Under the pieces are notes generated by a model. It searched no databases, was not told where the DNA came from, and saw nothing but the letters and a program-made list of their open reading frames with translations. Position numbers and translations under genes: made by a program. 64,000 nucleotides of DNA from Apostichopus japonicus (Eukaryota > Echinodermata > Holothuroidea > Aspidochirotida > Stichopodidae): positions 18,171,001 to 18,235,000 of the forward strand of contig NC_092561.1 in NCBI RefSeq assembly GCF_037975245.1. The letters run 5' to 3'. This document shows positions 54,601 to 64,000 of the stretch, piece by piece. Each line of letters starts with the position of its first letter. The stretch's first letter is position 1.

Positions 54601-57600
54601 TTTAATGAAAAAAACAAATGATATTATGAATGCCACTATACTGCACAAACACACAAACCATTCCTGTTATTAAATGCTGCCTTAATCATCTTTTCAGTCT
54701 GACAGATTCCTGCCGATAAGAATATTATGTTGAGGTGCACCTTTTTCCAAACAGGAAATAAGCCCCTTGGTAAAAAATTAGCCTTAACCATCTTTTTCAG
54801 TTCTGACAGGTTCCTGTCAATGAGAATATTATGTTGAGGTGCACCTTTTTCCAAACAAGATATTAGCCCCTTGGTAAAGAATGAGATTTATCATCTTTTT
54901 CAGTTCTGATAGTTTCCTGTCAATAAGAATATTATGTTGAGGTGCACCTTTTTCCAAACAGGAAATTAGCCTTTGGTAGAGGTTGAGCAAAGTGCTGTTT
55001 AGAAAACACATTAACATACACATGCATGGTTTGTAAACAAACACAACCTACATACAATATAAGCATATATATTTGTCAATGTATCATGCAATCACTACCC
55101 TCAATATATAATACTGGGTGGACCATATGCTATTGCCATTACAAATCTTGTTGCAGTTCAGTCCTTAAGATGTACACACATAAACTGAGACTTACCTGGA
55201 AATTCATTGCTGGAAAGACTAGAAATGAGAATTGCATGTCATATGTGATGCATCTTTAAAACACCATATATACATACAACCCCCCCCACCCACCCCCCAA
55301 TAAACCATCCTTGGCTCACTGTCTTAACAGTAGACGTTTAGCACCGGATGTACGATGTTTTACCACAGAGGTTGACATGTTTTGTTTGTAACAAAATAAC
55401 TCACTATTTGCCACTAGGACATACATGCATTGCGCAAGCTTGATGCAAGTCATGAAATTCAAAATCTGTTTATCTGTTGCTAATGCAACTGTGGTACCAT
55501 ACATGAATAGTGACATTGCTACAAGCATGGACAAGAAAATATTAATTTCACAAGTTTTTGCCACAAATTGTACTTACGTAAGTGCTGCTGATACGGATTT
55601 ATGGAAAACTCTTGTAGACAGATGGCAAGCTTGGGAACGATGTTTCTCAAAATGAAAGCATCCATGGTTCCTTGGGAGAAGACGGCCTTCCATGGAGTGA
55701 GGATGGTCTTGGCAGAGGAATCACTGGGATGCCAACCGGTCAGAGCGTTGCCAAACTTCTGCCTGATTGGCGCATAAACAGGTTCTAACTTGTCACCTTT
55801 TGTGAAGAGAAGAGAAAAATTAACATTTGATATATGAAGGAGGTATCATTGTTCTAAGCATCCCGCTGGAATTTCCAATCAAATCCTACATACCGTTGTC
55901 GAGATTTTAAAACATTTGAAGGTGACACATTTTGTGCAAGATGTGAACTTGAAGCAAACACAGGGCTGGCGTTATATTTTCATACTCACCTAGCAGGGGT
56001 AACCATGGGTGTATCCAGGAGTGAATGGGTACAACATCTGTAAGTGGGTCCCACATTGTGCAAGATGTGAACTTGAAGCAAACACAGGGTTGTCATTATA
56101 ACTGTCATACTCACCTAGCAGGGGTAACCATGGGTGTATCCAGGAGTGAATGGGTACAACATCTGTAAGTGGGTCCCAGTCTTCGACTTCCTTTACAAGT
56201 CTCGGCATGATCAATTGATCAAAGATGTTATCCTTCACCCAAACTGGAATCAATGGAATCCAATTTTCCAGAAATTCTGTAAAAAAAATTATTAAAGTAT
56301 TCGAAAATGATATTCATATTTGGATCAAATTGCTACAGAATTGCAGAAAAACAAAACTGGCTTTTGTACATGAAAAAGCATGTAATGAATTATGCAAATT
56401 GATATGGCATGAACTTTGACCTGGGACATAGGAAATTTTTTAAGTCAAATTTGATTAGGGTTATACAGTAAGTATTGTTTAATAGTATAAATAGAAAGCA
56501 ATGCAGTTAATTAGTTTAAACAATCAAGATATTCCTGTTGTTTTTTTTGGTCTCAAGTCTCAAGTTTTAATACCTATTATAAGGGGCATGGCAGTTCTTG
56601 CAGTCTGCAAGGATGGTTTTAAGGGCATTACAGCAAGTTCAGGGCACAGATATTTAATTTCAGCCTCAAGATTTAATACCTTTTATAAGGGGCATGGCAA
56701 TTCTTGTAGTCTGCAAGGATGGTTTTAAGGGCGTTACAGCAAGTTCGGGGCACAGATAGTTAATTTCAGCCTCAAGATTTAATACTTTTAATAAGGGGCA
56801 CGGCAGCTCTTGCAGTCTACAAGGATGGTTTTAAGGGCATTACAGCAAGTTGTAATTAGGGGCACAGATATTTAATTTCAGCATCAAGTTTTAATACCTA
56901 TTATAAGGGGCATGGCAGTTCTTGTAGTCTGTAAGGATGGTTTTAAGGGCATTACAGCAAGTTCAGGGCACAGATAGTTAATTACAGCCTTAAGTTTTAA
57001 TACCTTTTATAAGGGGCACAACAGTTCTTGTAGTCTACAATGATGGTTTTAAGGGGATTACAGCAAGTTTGGGGCACAGATAGTTAATTTCAGCATCAAG
57101 TTGTAATACCTTTTATATGGGGCACGGCAGTTCTTGTAGCCTACAAGAATGGTTTTAAGGGCATTACAGCAAGTGGTAGTTATGGGCACAGATAGTTAAT
57201 TTCAGCCTCAAGTTTGAATACCTTATAAAAGGAGAAAAAAACAGCTGTTGTCTATAAATATGGTTTCAAGGGTGTAACTGCAAGTGGTAGTTAGGGGCAT
57301 TGATGGTCAACTCAAGGCTCGAGTTTGATTACCTTGTACTTGGTCAGAGCTTCTGGGTGACCACTGAGAAATTGCTCTTCTCACACAAGGCATCCATAAC
57401 TCCCACACCATCCTCTCGTACATGTTTATGGTAGGACCGTCTGGTATGTTTATCCTATTGTCATCGTTATCCAGTATTCTCTTCCACTTTTGGAACAAGT
57501 CTTCGTGTTTGCGGACTTCTTCGAAAGGCGACCACGAATTCAATTCCCGGCGAACCTGAGAATCAAATGAGCCATAAGAGCAGAAGAAATACAAAGGATC

Positions 57601-60600
57601 ATCAGAAAGCATGGTTCGAATATCGTCTAAAGTAGGACTCCACAATTCCCAGACGAGATTTGCGTCATTTTTATTACTAACAGTTTAAGCATTTAAGATA
57701 CACTTTGCCATATTTGGCAGAAATAGTGTGCTATCACCGTTTGCACACTTTGTAACATTATCTAGTGGTTTTGTATTTCACCAAGATACAAACAAAAATT
57801 GTTCCTGAAATGGCAAATTAAATACACTCAAAAGTCAGTCCTTGTACCTCAGACAACCTCAACAGTAGTATACTAACTAGTACACTCTTAAACCTGTCTC
57901 AGACAAATCCAATACACTCAAAAGTCAGTCCTTGTACCTCAGACAACCTCAACAGTAGTATACTAACTAGTACACTCTTAAACCTGTCTCAGACAAATCC
58001 AATACACTCAAAAGTCAGTCCTTGTACCTCAGACAACCTCAACAGTAGTATACTAACTAGTACACTCTTAAACCTGTCTCAGACAAATCCAATACTCTCA
58101 AAAGTCAGTCCTTGTACCTCAGACAACCTCAACAGTAGTATACTAACTAGTACACTCTTAAACCTGTCTCAGACAAATCCAATACACTCAAAAGTCAGTC
58201 CTTGTACCTCAGACAACCTCAACGATAGTTCTAACTGACTAGAAAACCCCTTGTTATAGTTTCAGTTGATAGATATTTTTCTATGGTTACGTACGGAAGG
58301 GTGAATGAATACTTCTTGGTGCAATCTGAAAATGCTGTGGAATCTGAACCTTTCTTTAGTCATCATTTTAACTCTCGTAATATTAAGAATTTTCACCTTT
58401 TTGCATCAATACTACATGGAATTTTGTCAAAGAGATTTATTAAAAATTATTTCTTTTCAGCATTTCCTTTCAAAATAATGTAGATACAAAGTAATGAAGA
58501 TACAAAATAATGTAGATACAAAATAATGTAGATCTATACAAATAATGTAGATCTATACAAAATAATGTAGATACAAAATAATGTAGATATATACAAAATA
58601 ATGTAGCTCTATACAAAATAATGTAGATCTATACAAAATGCAGAAAAAAAATGTAGATCGATGCAAAATAATGGAGGTACCAAATAATGTTGATACCAAT
58701 TAAAGTAGATACAAAATAATGTAGATACAAAATAAATGTAGATATTGTACCACAGCTAAGAGAAATAAGGAAGAGGGTGAGCAGAAGATGTAAGGAAGAA
58801 TTCAAGAAGACATGTCTGTCATCAATGGGTGTGTCTTGTTCCCAGATGCACTACTCATTCAAGGAACCATAAATCTCATGGAAATTGTACAGAGTATCAG
58901 GGATGAGCCTGGGGTAATAAAGAAATCACAAAACTTTGCAAAAATTGCGGTATAGGCTCCAGTTTGCATATGCTACAGTGTGTTAGGATAATAATTTTTG
59001 CCCCCTGCAGGTTGGATATCCATAGGTAATGAAAAACATGCGAACGACGGATCAAATGATACAACGCTGTTGTTAGAAATTCACGGAAATTGAGAGGTGT
59101 AAATCTCGGAGGTAGAAAAGAAATCACAGATATTCGGCGAATTCGCAGAAAAAGCTTACGTCTGGAGTATGCAGACCTGTTAATTCCTTGTTTCCTTTGG
59201 TATTATGGTTATTAACCTCCACATTTAGTTTAGCGTTACTTACAAAAGGAAACATGATGACTACTGCCAGCTGTGAAACTTCAAACGCTCGATACTCTTC
59301 CAGGTAATCGACTTGGAGCCTCTTCATCATGATCTCGCAATCGTCCAAGACCAACGGATCCGTCGAATTCAGCTTGAATTTCTCCTCGCATCTGGAGAGT
59401 ACATAAAGAGAGAATGTGCCACAGTAACTCTCAATGTCCTCTTCGCATGTAGAATTTTCATAAAATACATTAGGTATTAAAAGTGCTGTACTTGTTTGTA
59501 AACAGATTATTTTCCTAAACTTTGCAGATTAGTGATACTGTATGTATATTATAAGGGGGGGGGGTGGGGAAGACCTTTTCTGGCTCAACTGTGATGGTAA
59601 TTTGTAAGTTGCCAGTCATAATCAAAATTTCCAAATTTACGAAGAAAAAAACAAAGTTGAATCTAACAAGATACAACATATTTCTTTGACATTATGATGC
59701 AATTTTAAGTTTCCAGAACTTTTTCTTGAAACAATGAACTTCAGCCACTCACTGGAATATGACAAGGTTTGAGGACCCTGTACACAGGGGATGGCATGAG
59801 GTTGTGGAAGTGTGGGGTTGAACTAGCTATGACAAGTTTGCAGGTCTCGTGTAATAACATAGGGCCAGAGGCCAACTTTAGCACAAAACCCCCAAAAAAA
59901 TGATATTTTAAGAAAATATCAAGATAACTGAGATATATAGAGGTTTTAAACACTTCATAAATCATTTGCATTAAATGCAAATATATTCTTGATATCTTAA
60001 TTTCTCTGAAGGCTGAGAAAGTTTATAAAAAGAACCAAAATGTTCTCCCACAAAACTGACAAGTGTAACAAATTTCAATACTCGGGATTCGAATTTTACA
60101 TTCAAATAATTTGCATATTTCAGTCTCACCGGTCAATCATCTCCAAGACCTTCTTTAATCGTGAGATCCTCAACGTTTCCTCTTTCAAAACTCCTTCCAA
60201 TTTAACCTTTTCGTGTTGTAAGTTCACGACGAGGTCCTCTTCGTGGTGCAGCCTGCAAAAACAGACAGCGGACGAGCGGTTAAGAAATCGTGAAACGGAA
60301 TTGTGACTGCATGGAATGCACAGGTATAAACACTAGTATTGCTGTACAGATACATACAGGGGGTATGACATACACTGTACGTAAAGTTATAATACAAACA
60401 AACACATTTAAACCATAGCATGTCAAAAGTCGTAATATAATATGCAAAGGCATATAAACAAATTAGTTTAGGCATGTGTGCACTTTTACAATGTAACATA
60501 CACATGTTTACAACACATTTTATATAATTTATATGCATGTGTAGATGTACTGTACAGATAATAAACACACATGTATACAGGAGATTTCATATTTACTGAA

Positions 60601-63572
60601 ACACGATCATGTTTTACACATAATATCTGCAGCCATGTATATATCAAATTTCATGAAACTGAAACACGATCAAGTTTTATACATAATATCCACAGCGATA
60701 TATACATCAGATTTCATATAACTGAAACACGATCATGTTTTATACATAATATCCACAGCCATGCATACAGCAGATTTCATGAAACTAAAACACAATCATG
60801 TTTTAAGATAATATCCACAGCCATGTGTACATCAGATTTCATGAAACTGAAACACAATGTTTTTTATATAATATCCACAACCATGTATACATCATATTTC
60901 ATGAAACTGAAACATGATCATGTTTATACATAATATCCAGTGATGCATACAGCAGATTTCATGAAACTGAAACATGATCATGTTTATACATAATATCCAC
61001 AGCCATGTACTGTATACAGCAGATTTCATATAACTGAAACATGTTAAAGTTTTACACATAATACAAACAGCCATGTATACATCAGATTTCATGAAACTGA
61101 AACACGATCATGTGTTATACATAATATCCACAGCCATGTATATGTCAGATTTCATATAACTGAAACACGTTAAAGTTTTACACATAATATGGGCGAAAGT
61201 ATACAAACATATAAACTAAGTACAATTATATAATACAACATACTTGGAGGTATTAGTAAATTCTGCAAACAGATATACATTGATAATTTACATGACAAAC
61301 ATCAAACCGAAAGTTTAAAGATCAATATCAAATCATAAAACATAATCAGGTGTCCTTTCTCATCGTTTGGTTCTCTCTCCATTCATTACTAATTTCATTT
61401 TTCATCGCAATCACTTAAAATATTTAAAAATACGATTTAAATTACTCACTGCCGGTCATGATGTATAATATGTTGCTCAGACATTTCCACCAGTAACTGA
61501 AGGTTGTGCTCCAGTTCGGGCATTTCAAACGCCCTCTTCTGGTCGTCGGTTCCGTCGAAGGTTTCCGACGGTCGTTCGTGCTGCTGGGCCATCTCGTGGT
61601 AGCTTCCCATGATCCTTTGTTCTGGTTGGGTCATATCAATGACCTTGACCTTCGATATCGTCAGATCACTCTCCTTCTTCCTACTTTTCTTCGAAACTCC
61701 TGATATCAGAACTTCCTCTGCAGTGCGATATTTGTACACAACTTTTTTGCCTTTTCCCTGCAGGAGAAAAGTTTTGTAGATTTTTTTCTCATGAGACATA
61801 ATCCATCAGAGATTTTGAAAACAAAACATCCTTTTCTTAGAATATCAAACAATTTAAACCTGATGATGTACTTCAAGCAATGGTCTACATAAACCTAAAT
61901 CCTGAGTATTCAACTATGAATTAGTTGCACCTTTGTTAGCTAAATATGAATAACATCCCTACTTCTCAAACTTTCTTCATTTTTTTTAAATCTCTTGGCA
62001 ACTTGTGAGCCAAGGCCTACAGAAAAATCTCCTGGTACTGAGATTTCATGATTGAACATCATTTTTCACTCCATTGATAACAGTTGACTTCAAATTGATT
62101 GGAAGTTAGAACACGACAAAATAAACTTCTTCAAAACTTGGAAAAAGGAACCCATATTATGTAGTCAACTTAGTGTAGGTAGAGTGGGATTAAGTGACTT
62201 CACATAACCACATTATGCAGCCAACTTAGTGTACATAGTGTGGGATTAACTGAAATCACATCACCACATTATGTAGTCACCTTAGTGTAGGAAGTTTGCA
62301 ATTAAGTGACCTCATATCACCACATTATGTATTCAACTTAGTGTACATAGTGTGGGATTAAGTGAAATCACAGCACCACAAGATATTCACGATTTCAAGA
62401 TTTCATTTAGTTGTTCACTTACTGCGTCTCCAGGCGCCCGTTTCCACTGAGAGAGCTGCTCCTGAAACTGTCTGTCTTCCTCCTCCTCTAGGTCGGCCAC
62501 GACGTCCTCCACGTCGAGGTGAGGATGCTCGGATCCGTGCGCTCCGATGGCCCCTTTACCTCTTCTCTTTGTCGCCTCCACGGGACGTACAATACCCTGA
62601 TTCGACTTGCCCAGTCCCTTTCCAGGAATGTAGCCCATCTACATAGGAGAGCAAGTGTTTGTCAATGACATATAATGTATGAGTGTGTGATGACAGTACA
62701 CACTGAACATTATATGCAGTATGTAAAACATTCCAAAATTGTTTAGTTAATGATGGATAATATACATATGTGTGTGTGTGTGATAAAATAGTACACACTA
62801 AACATTACATGCAGCATGTACAACATTCCAAAATTGTTAAGTCAATGATGGATAATATACATATATGTGTTTGTGTGATAACATAGTACACACTAAACAT
62901 TGCATGCAGCATGTACAACATTTCAAAATTGTTAAGTCAATGATGGATAATATACATATATGTGTTTGTGTGATAACATAGTACACACTGAACATTTATA
63001 TGCAGTATGTACAACACTCCAAAAATATTTAGCCAATAATGGAAAATATACATATGTGTGTTTGTGTGTGATAACATAGTACACACTGACCATTACATGC
63101 AGTGTGTACAACATTCCAAAAATATTTAGTCAATGATGGATAATATACATATATTTCTCTAAATTATATTTATATTATAGAGAGATTATTTCAGTGATTT
63201 AAGCCGTTATTATGATCTTTCTCATTTAGGATGGGAGACAAACCTTTAATAGCAGTTTCTGACCAAACCCCTTTGTATTTTTCTCCCAAGCTCCGAGGTT
63301 CTTGTCAGCTTTCATCAACATCGCGTGAGCTTTCTGAGCTCGGGTCATCTTACCACCTGGCAATCTCTCCTCTGGTTCCTTTTTGCCTTCTTCTTCCACT
63401 TCTTTGCTGTCTTCAAGTTCTTCGTCAGTAGGGGCGTCATCATCTGGATTCTTCACCCCTGTCACGCCTGCACTTATGAAACCCATGTCCTCCATGGCGT
63501 TCCTTGAACCCCCGCCGGCCCCTAAGCCTTGCCTCATTTCAGATTCGTCATCACTTTCAACAGCAAAGACGC
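51468..63572 (-). CDS. TFIP11: Tuftelin-interacting protein 11 (12 exons in window, N-terminus missing)
   Basis: Minus-strand exons 63572-63244, 62638-62423, 61757-61450, 60252-60130, 59391-59244, 57555-57333, 56276-56115, 55796-55578, 54596-54390, 53874-53744, 52519-52460 and 51647-51468. Phases agree throughout: 2306 nt, 768 codons including the stop, starting at the equivalent of about residue 53 of the 837-residue human protein. TFIP11 (yeast Ntr1/Spp382) is a nuclear G-patch protein that brings in and activates the helicase DHX15/Prp43 to take apart the intron-lariat spliceosome. Seen here: the end of the acidic TIP N-terminal region ([10 protein letters not shown]), the G-patch ([31 protein letters not shown]), and the GCFC domain ([62 protein letters not shown]) to a C-terminus ending in GVA. 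The first exon lies beyond 64000. Confidence 0.95.
52033..52353 (+). mobile_element. CAGGGATGAG-family MITE, copy B
   Basis: 321 bp with ends CAGGGATGAGCCTGGGGG and, inverted, CAGGCATGAGCTTTCTC. Flanks AGTTGC and AGTTAA share only AGTT, a worn TSD. It is the longest copy of the family here. In a TFIP11 intron. Confidence 0.8.
52460..52519 (-). CDS. TFIP11: TFIP11: 20-codon microexon
   Basis: Reads [20 protein letters not shown], matching the human segment ending FKDLIETK. Acceptor CTGTTTCAG, donor AAG/GTAAGC, phase 0 on both sides. Too short to show up as an ORF. Confidence 0.88.
52931..53355 (+). mobile_element. LINE 3' fragment
   Basis: One frame with a single internal TAA reads [38 protein letters not shown] and [14 protein letters not shown], the C-terminus of a CR1/L2-type reverse transcriptase, then a 3' tail with TGTAAAGCGCTGTGATC and (AATAAT)n. 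In a TFIP11 intron, on the opposite strand to the gene. Confidence 0.85.
53364..53721. mobile_element. Non-autonomous DNA transposon, 358 bp, 6-bp TSD
   Basis: Perfect 14-bp inverted ends CAGGGATGTGCCCA and 6-bp TSD AATATG (53358-53363 and 53722-53727). The inner CTCCCCCAGGACGGCGATCA also occurs in 8659-9171. It sits 23 bp outside a TFIP11 donor (53744). Confidence 0.87.
53744..53874 (-). CDS. TFIP11: TFIP11: [10 protein letters not shown] exon
   Basis: [17 protein letters not shown] then [18 protein letters not shown], matching the human EALDIMNRAV segment. Acceptor TATTTTTAG, donor AAG/GTGAGG. No ATG-initiated ORF covers it well. Confidence 0.92.
54390..54596 (-). CDS. TFIP11: TFIP11: FFPKWIQVL exon
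   Basis: [35 protein letters not shown] and [13 protein letters not shown]. Acceptor ATTAAAATAG, donor AAGA/GTAAGT. Confidence 0.94.
54690..54985. repeat. Tandem repeat, about 115 bp, 3 copies
   Basis: The unit contains AATATTATGTTGAGGTGCAC then CTTTTTCCAAACAGG(A)AAT and TTTTTCAGTTCTGA. In a TFIP11 intron. Confidence 0.9.
55578..55796 (-). CDS. TFIP11: TFIP11: [12 protein letters not shown] exon
   Basis: [20 protein letters not shown] then [18 protein letters not shown] and [20 protein letters not shown]. Acceptor TCACAAAAG, donor TTAC/GTAAGT. Confidence 0.94.
55930..56180. repeat. TFIP11: 125-bp tandem duplication that copies part of a TFIP11 exon
   Basis: Two units (55930-56055 and 56056-56180) share CAAGATGTGAACTTGAAGCA and the block CTAGCAGGGGTAACCATGGG to GTGGGTCCCA. 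The second block is exon sequence with the intact donor; the first is an untranslated copy of the exon end with an identical donor. Confidence 0.93.
56115..56276 (-). CDS. TFIP11: TFIP11: [13 protein letters not shown] exon
   Basis: [29 protein letters not shown] and [14 protein letters not shown]. Donor CTAG/GTGAGT. The last 67 bases with the donor are copied 125 bp downstream (55990-56056). Confidence 0.94.
56567..57332. repeat. TFIP11: Minisatellite seeded on a TFIP11 donor, about 107-bp unit, 7 copies
   Basis: Units carry AAGGATGGTTTTAAGGGCAT, ACAGCAAGTT and a CTCAAGTTTTAATACCTTTTA segment. That last segment is homologous to CTCGAGTTTGATTACCTTGTA at the donor of exon 57333-57555, so each unit holds a worn copy of the splice site. 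Spacing 104-115 bp. Confidence 0.9.
57333..57555 (-). CDS. TFIP11: TFIP11: [10 protein letters not shown] exon
   Basis: [43 protein letters not shown]. Acceptor GATTCTCAG; donor CAAG/GTAATC is the first unit of a tandem array in the following intron. Confidence 0.94.
57821..58225. repeat. 90-bp tandem repeat, about 4.5 near-identical copies
   Basis: Units begin AATAC(A/T)CTCAAAAGTCAGTC at 57821, 57911, 58001, 58091 and 58181 and are almost identical, so the array is young or kept uniform. In a TFIP11 intron. Confidence 0.97.
58480..58745. repeat. ATGTAGATACAAAATA minisatellite
   Basis: Units of 14-20 bp (AATAATGTAGATACAAAATA, ATGTAGATCTATACAAA). In a TFIP11 intron. Confidence 0.92.
58898..59164 (+). 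mobile_element. CAGGGATGAG-family MITE, copy C (6-bp TSD)
   Basis: Bounded by GAGTAT (58892-58897 and 59165-59170). Ends CAGGGATGAGCCTGGGG and, inverted, CAGACGTAAGCTTTTTC. Interior nearly identical to copy B over 200 bp (GAAATTCACGGAAATTGAGA). Lies about 80 bp from the TFIP11 donor at 59244. Confidence 0.87.
59244..59391 (-). CDS. TFIP11: TFIP11: GCFC exon
   Basis: [20 protein letters not shown] then [20 protein letters not shown]. Acceptor ACTCTCCAG, donor TTT/GTAAGT. Confidence 0.94.
60130..60252 (-). CDS. TFIP11: TFIP11: [11 protein letters not shown] exon
   Basis: [20 protein letters not shown] then [14 protein letters not shown], the helical start of the GCFC domain. It has no ATG-initiated ORF. 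Acceptor TTTTTGCAG, donor CG/GTGAGA. Confidence 0.92.
60585..61190. repeat. Tandem repeat, about 62 bp, roughly 10 copies
   Basis: The unit is TTTCATGAAACTGAAACACG then ATCATGTTTTATACATAATA and TCCACAGCCATGTATACATC. In a TFIP11 intron. Confidence 0.93.
61450..61757 (-). CDS. TFIP11: TFIP11: linker with VKVIDMT
   Basis: [32 protein letters not shown], then [20 protein letters not shown]. Acceptor TCCTGCAG, donor CA/GTGAGT in phase 2. Confidence 0.95.
62150..62375. repeat. Tandem repeat, about 60 bp, 4 copies
   Basis: Units carry CACATTATGTAGTCAACTTA and GTGTAGGTAGTGTGGGATTA variants, with AAGTGACTTCACAT. It runs almost up to the TFIP11 donor at 62423. Confidence 0.88.
62423..62638 (-). CDS. 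TFIP11: TFIP11: second half of the G-patch
   Basis: [33 protein letters not shown], then [17 protein letters not shown]. Its Met is not a start codon; it follows the acceptor ATGTAG directly. Donor GCA/GTAAGT. Confidence 0.95.
62660..63150. repeat. Tandem repeat, about 115 bp, 4-5 copies
   Basis: Units contain AATGATGGATAATATACATA, a TGTGTGTG run, ATAGTACACACTAAACATTA and CATGTACAACATTCCAAAA. It fills the intron inside the TFIP11 G-patch. Confidence 0.93.
63244..63572 (-). CDS. TFIP11: TFIP11: acidic region and first half of the G-patch
   Basis: [24 protein letters not shown], an Asp/Glu-rich stretch, then [15 protein letters not shown]. Acceptor CCTTCAAAG, donor AAG/GTTTGT. The preceding exon supplies one base of the first codon. 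Confidence 0.93.
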
Positions 63573-64000
63573 CTTTGAAGGAAAATGAATACAGATGTGA
63601 GGGCCATTCAGTCACTTCTTTTAGTGACCAATCATGCAAGTTTAAGAACTGTGCAAATAATTAATTTTTCGCATAATGTACTGCAATGATCAGGTATGAA
63701 AGAATATCAGGCAATACAAAGGTTCTGAGTTCAGATAGCATTACAAGCTTGTTTGAATGTCATCGTCGTTGAATGTGGTCGTTGTCATTAGCAGCTCAAC
63801 TTAAATTCAACAGTGTCAAAGTCAGCGCAAAATATTAGCAAAAACTCTACTCTTGAAAAAATTAATTTTTTCCTTCATTTTCGTTAGGCTTCAATAGTGA
63901 TGTAATCATAAACTCCAGGTCTTTGCTTCCAGTAGGCAGCTCTAACCTTAATTTGAAACAGTTAGTTGAAGGAGAATTGACAGCATACAGTGATAATGAG
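63573..64000. other. TFIP11 intron, right edge
   Basis: No exon seen. The N-terminal exon of TFIP11 (family start MSLSHLYR) is not present in any frame here and must lie further right. Confidence 0.6.

Noticed and set aside
54296-54673. 125-codon plus-strand ORF
   Set aside because: Antisense shadow of the TFIP11 exon 54390-54596.
57821-58225. CRISPR array
   Set aside because: Direct repeats have no unique spacers and the DNA is eukaryotic; it is a plain tandem repeat.
60571-60933. 120-codon ORF of repeated HNIHS units
   Set aside because: Translation of the 62-bp tandem repeat within a TFIP11 intron.

Overview
The window is eukaryotic nuclear DNA from an animal. It has spliced genes with GT-AG introns, an AT-rich background, many microsatellites and minisatellites, LINE 3' ends, tRNA-derived SINEs and short non-autonomous DNA transposons. 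The protein families (CUB/LDLa receptors, a galactose 3-O-sulfotransferase, ALDH16A1 with its catalytic cysteine kept, TFIP11) point to an invertebrate deuterostome. An echinoderm is my best guess, but that is inference and I cannot confirm a species.

Layout. 1-8.0 kb, minus strand: the first coding exon of a secreted or membrane protein whose body lies off the left edge (1415-1511). Next to it is a complete nine-exon gene (8011 to 2831) for a 524-residue single-pass receptor-like protein: signal peptide, CUB, five LDLa repeats, a Cys-rich module, a transmembrane helix and a 79-residue tail. Every internal exon is phase 1-1. 8-16.7 kb: intergenic, filled with non-autonomous DNA transposons (three with exact 8-bp target-site duplications, TSDs, as in hAT elements), a GAC/GAT microsatellite and a LINE 3' fragment. 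16.8-20.1 kb, plus strand: a two-exon GAL3ST-family sulfotransferase of 468 residues. 20.1-30.4 kb: SINE, (AT)n, two large minisatellites, no convincing gene. 30.4-31.4 kb, plus strand: an intronless 309-codon ORF with a four-Cys cluster and very basic ends, which I do not recognise. 34.1-48.5 kb, plus strand: a complete 14-exon ALDH16A1 (830 residues). 51.5-63.6 kb, minus strand: twelve exons of TFIP11 (about 768 residues in the window; the N-terminal exon is beyond the right edge). ALDH16A1 and TFIP11 converge tail to tail.

All exon junctions were placed by hand from GT/AG sites, phase agreement and family similarity. Summed exon lengths are in frame: 1575, 1407 and 2493 nt for the three complete spliced genes.

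The genes are functionally unrelated (surface receptor, Golgi glycan sulfation, ALDH-fold protein, spliceosome disassembly), so I see no operon-like system. The most unusual points are: (1) three separate tandem duplications or minisatellites that abut 5' splice sites and copy them (ALDH16A1 exon 12, and two TFIP11 exons); (2) ALDH16A1 with an intact active site in its first domain, unlike mammalian copies; (3) the unknown 309-residue basic four-Cys protein; (4) several fully bounded short DNA transposon families, one with 6-bp TSDs.
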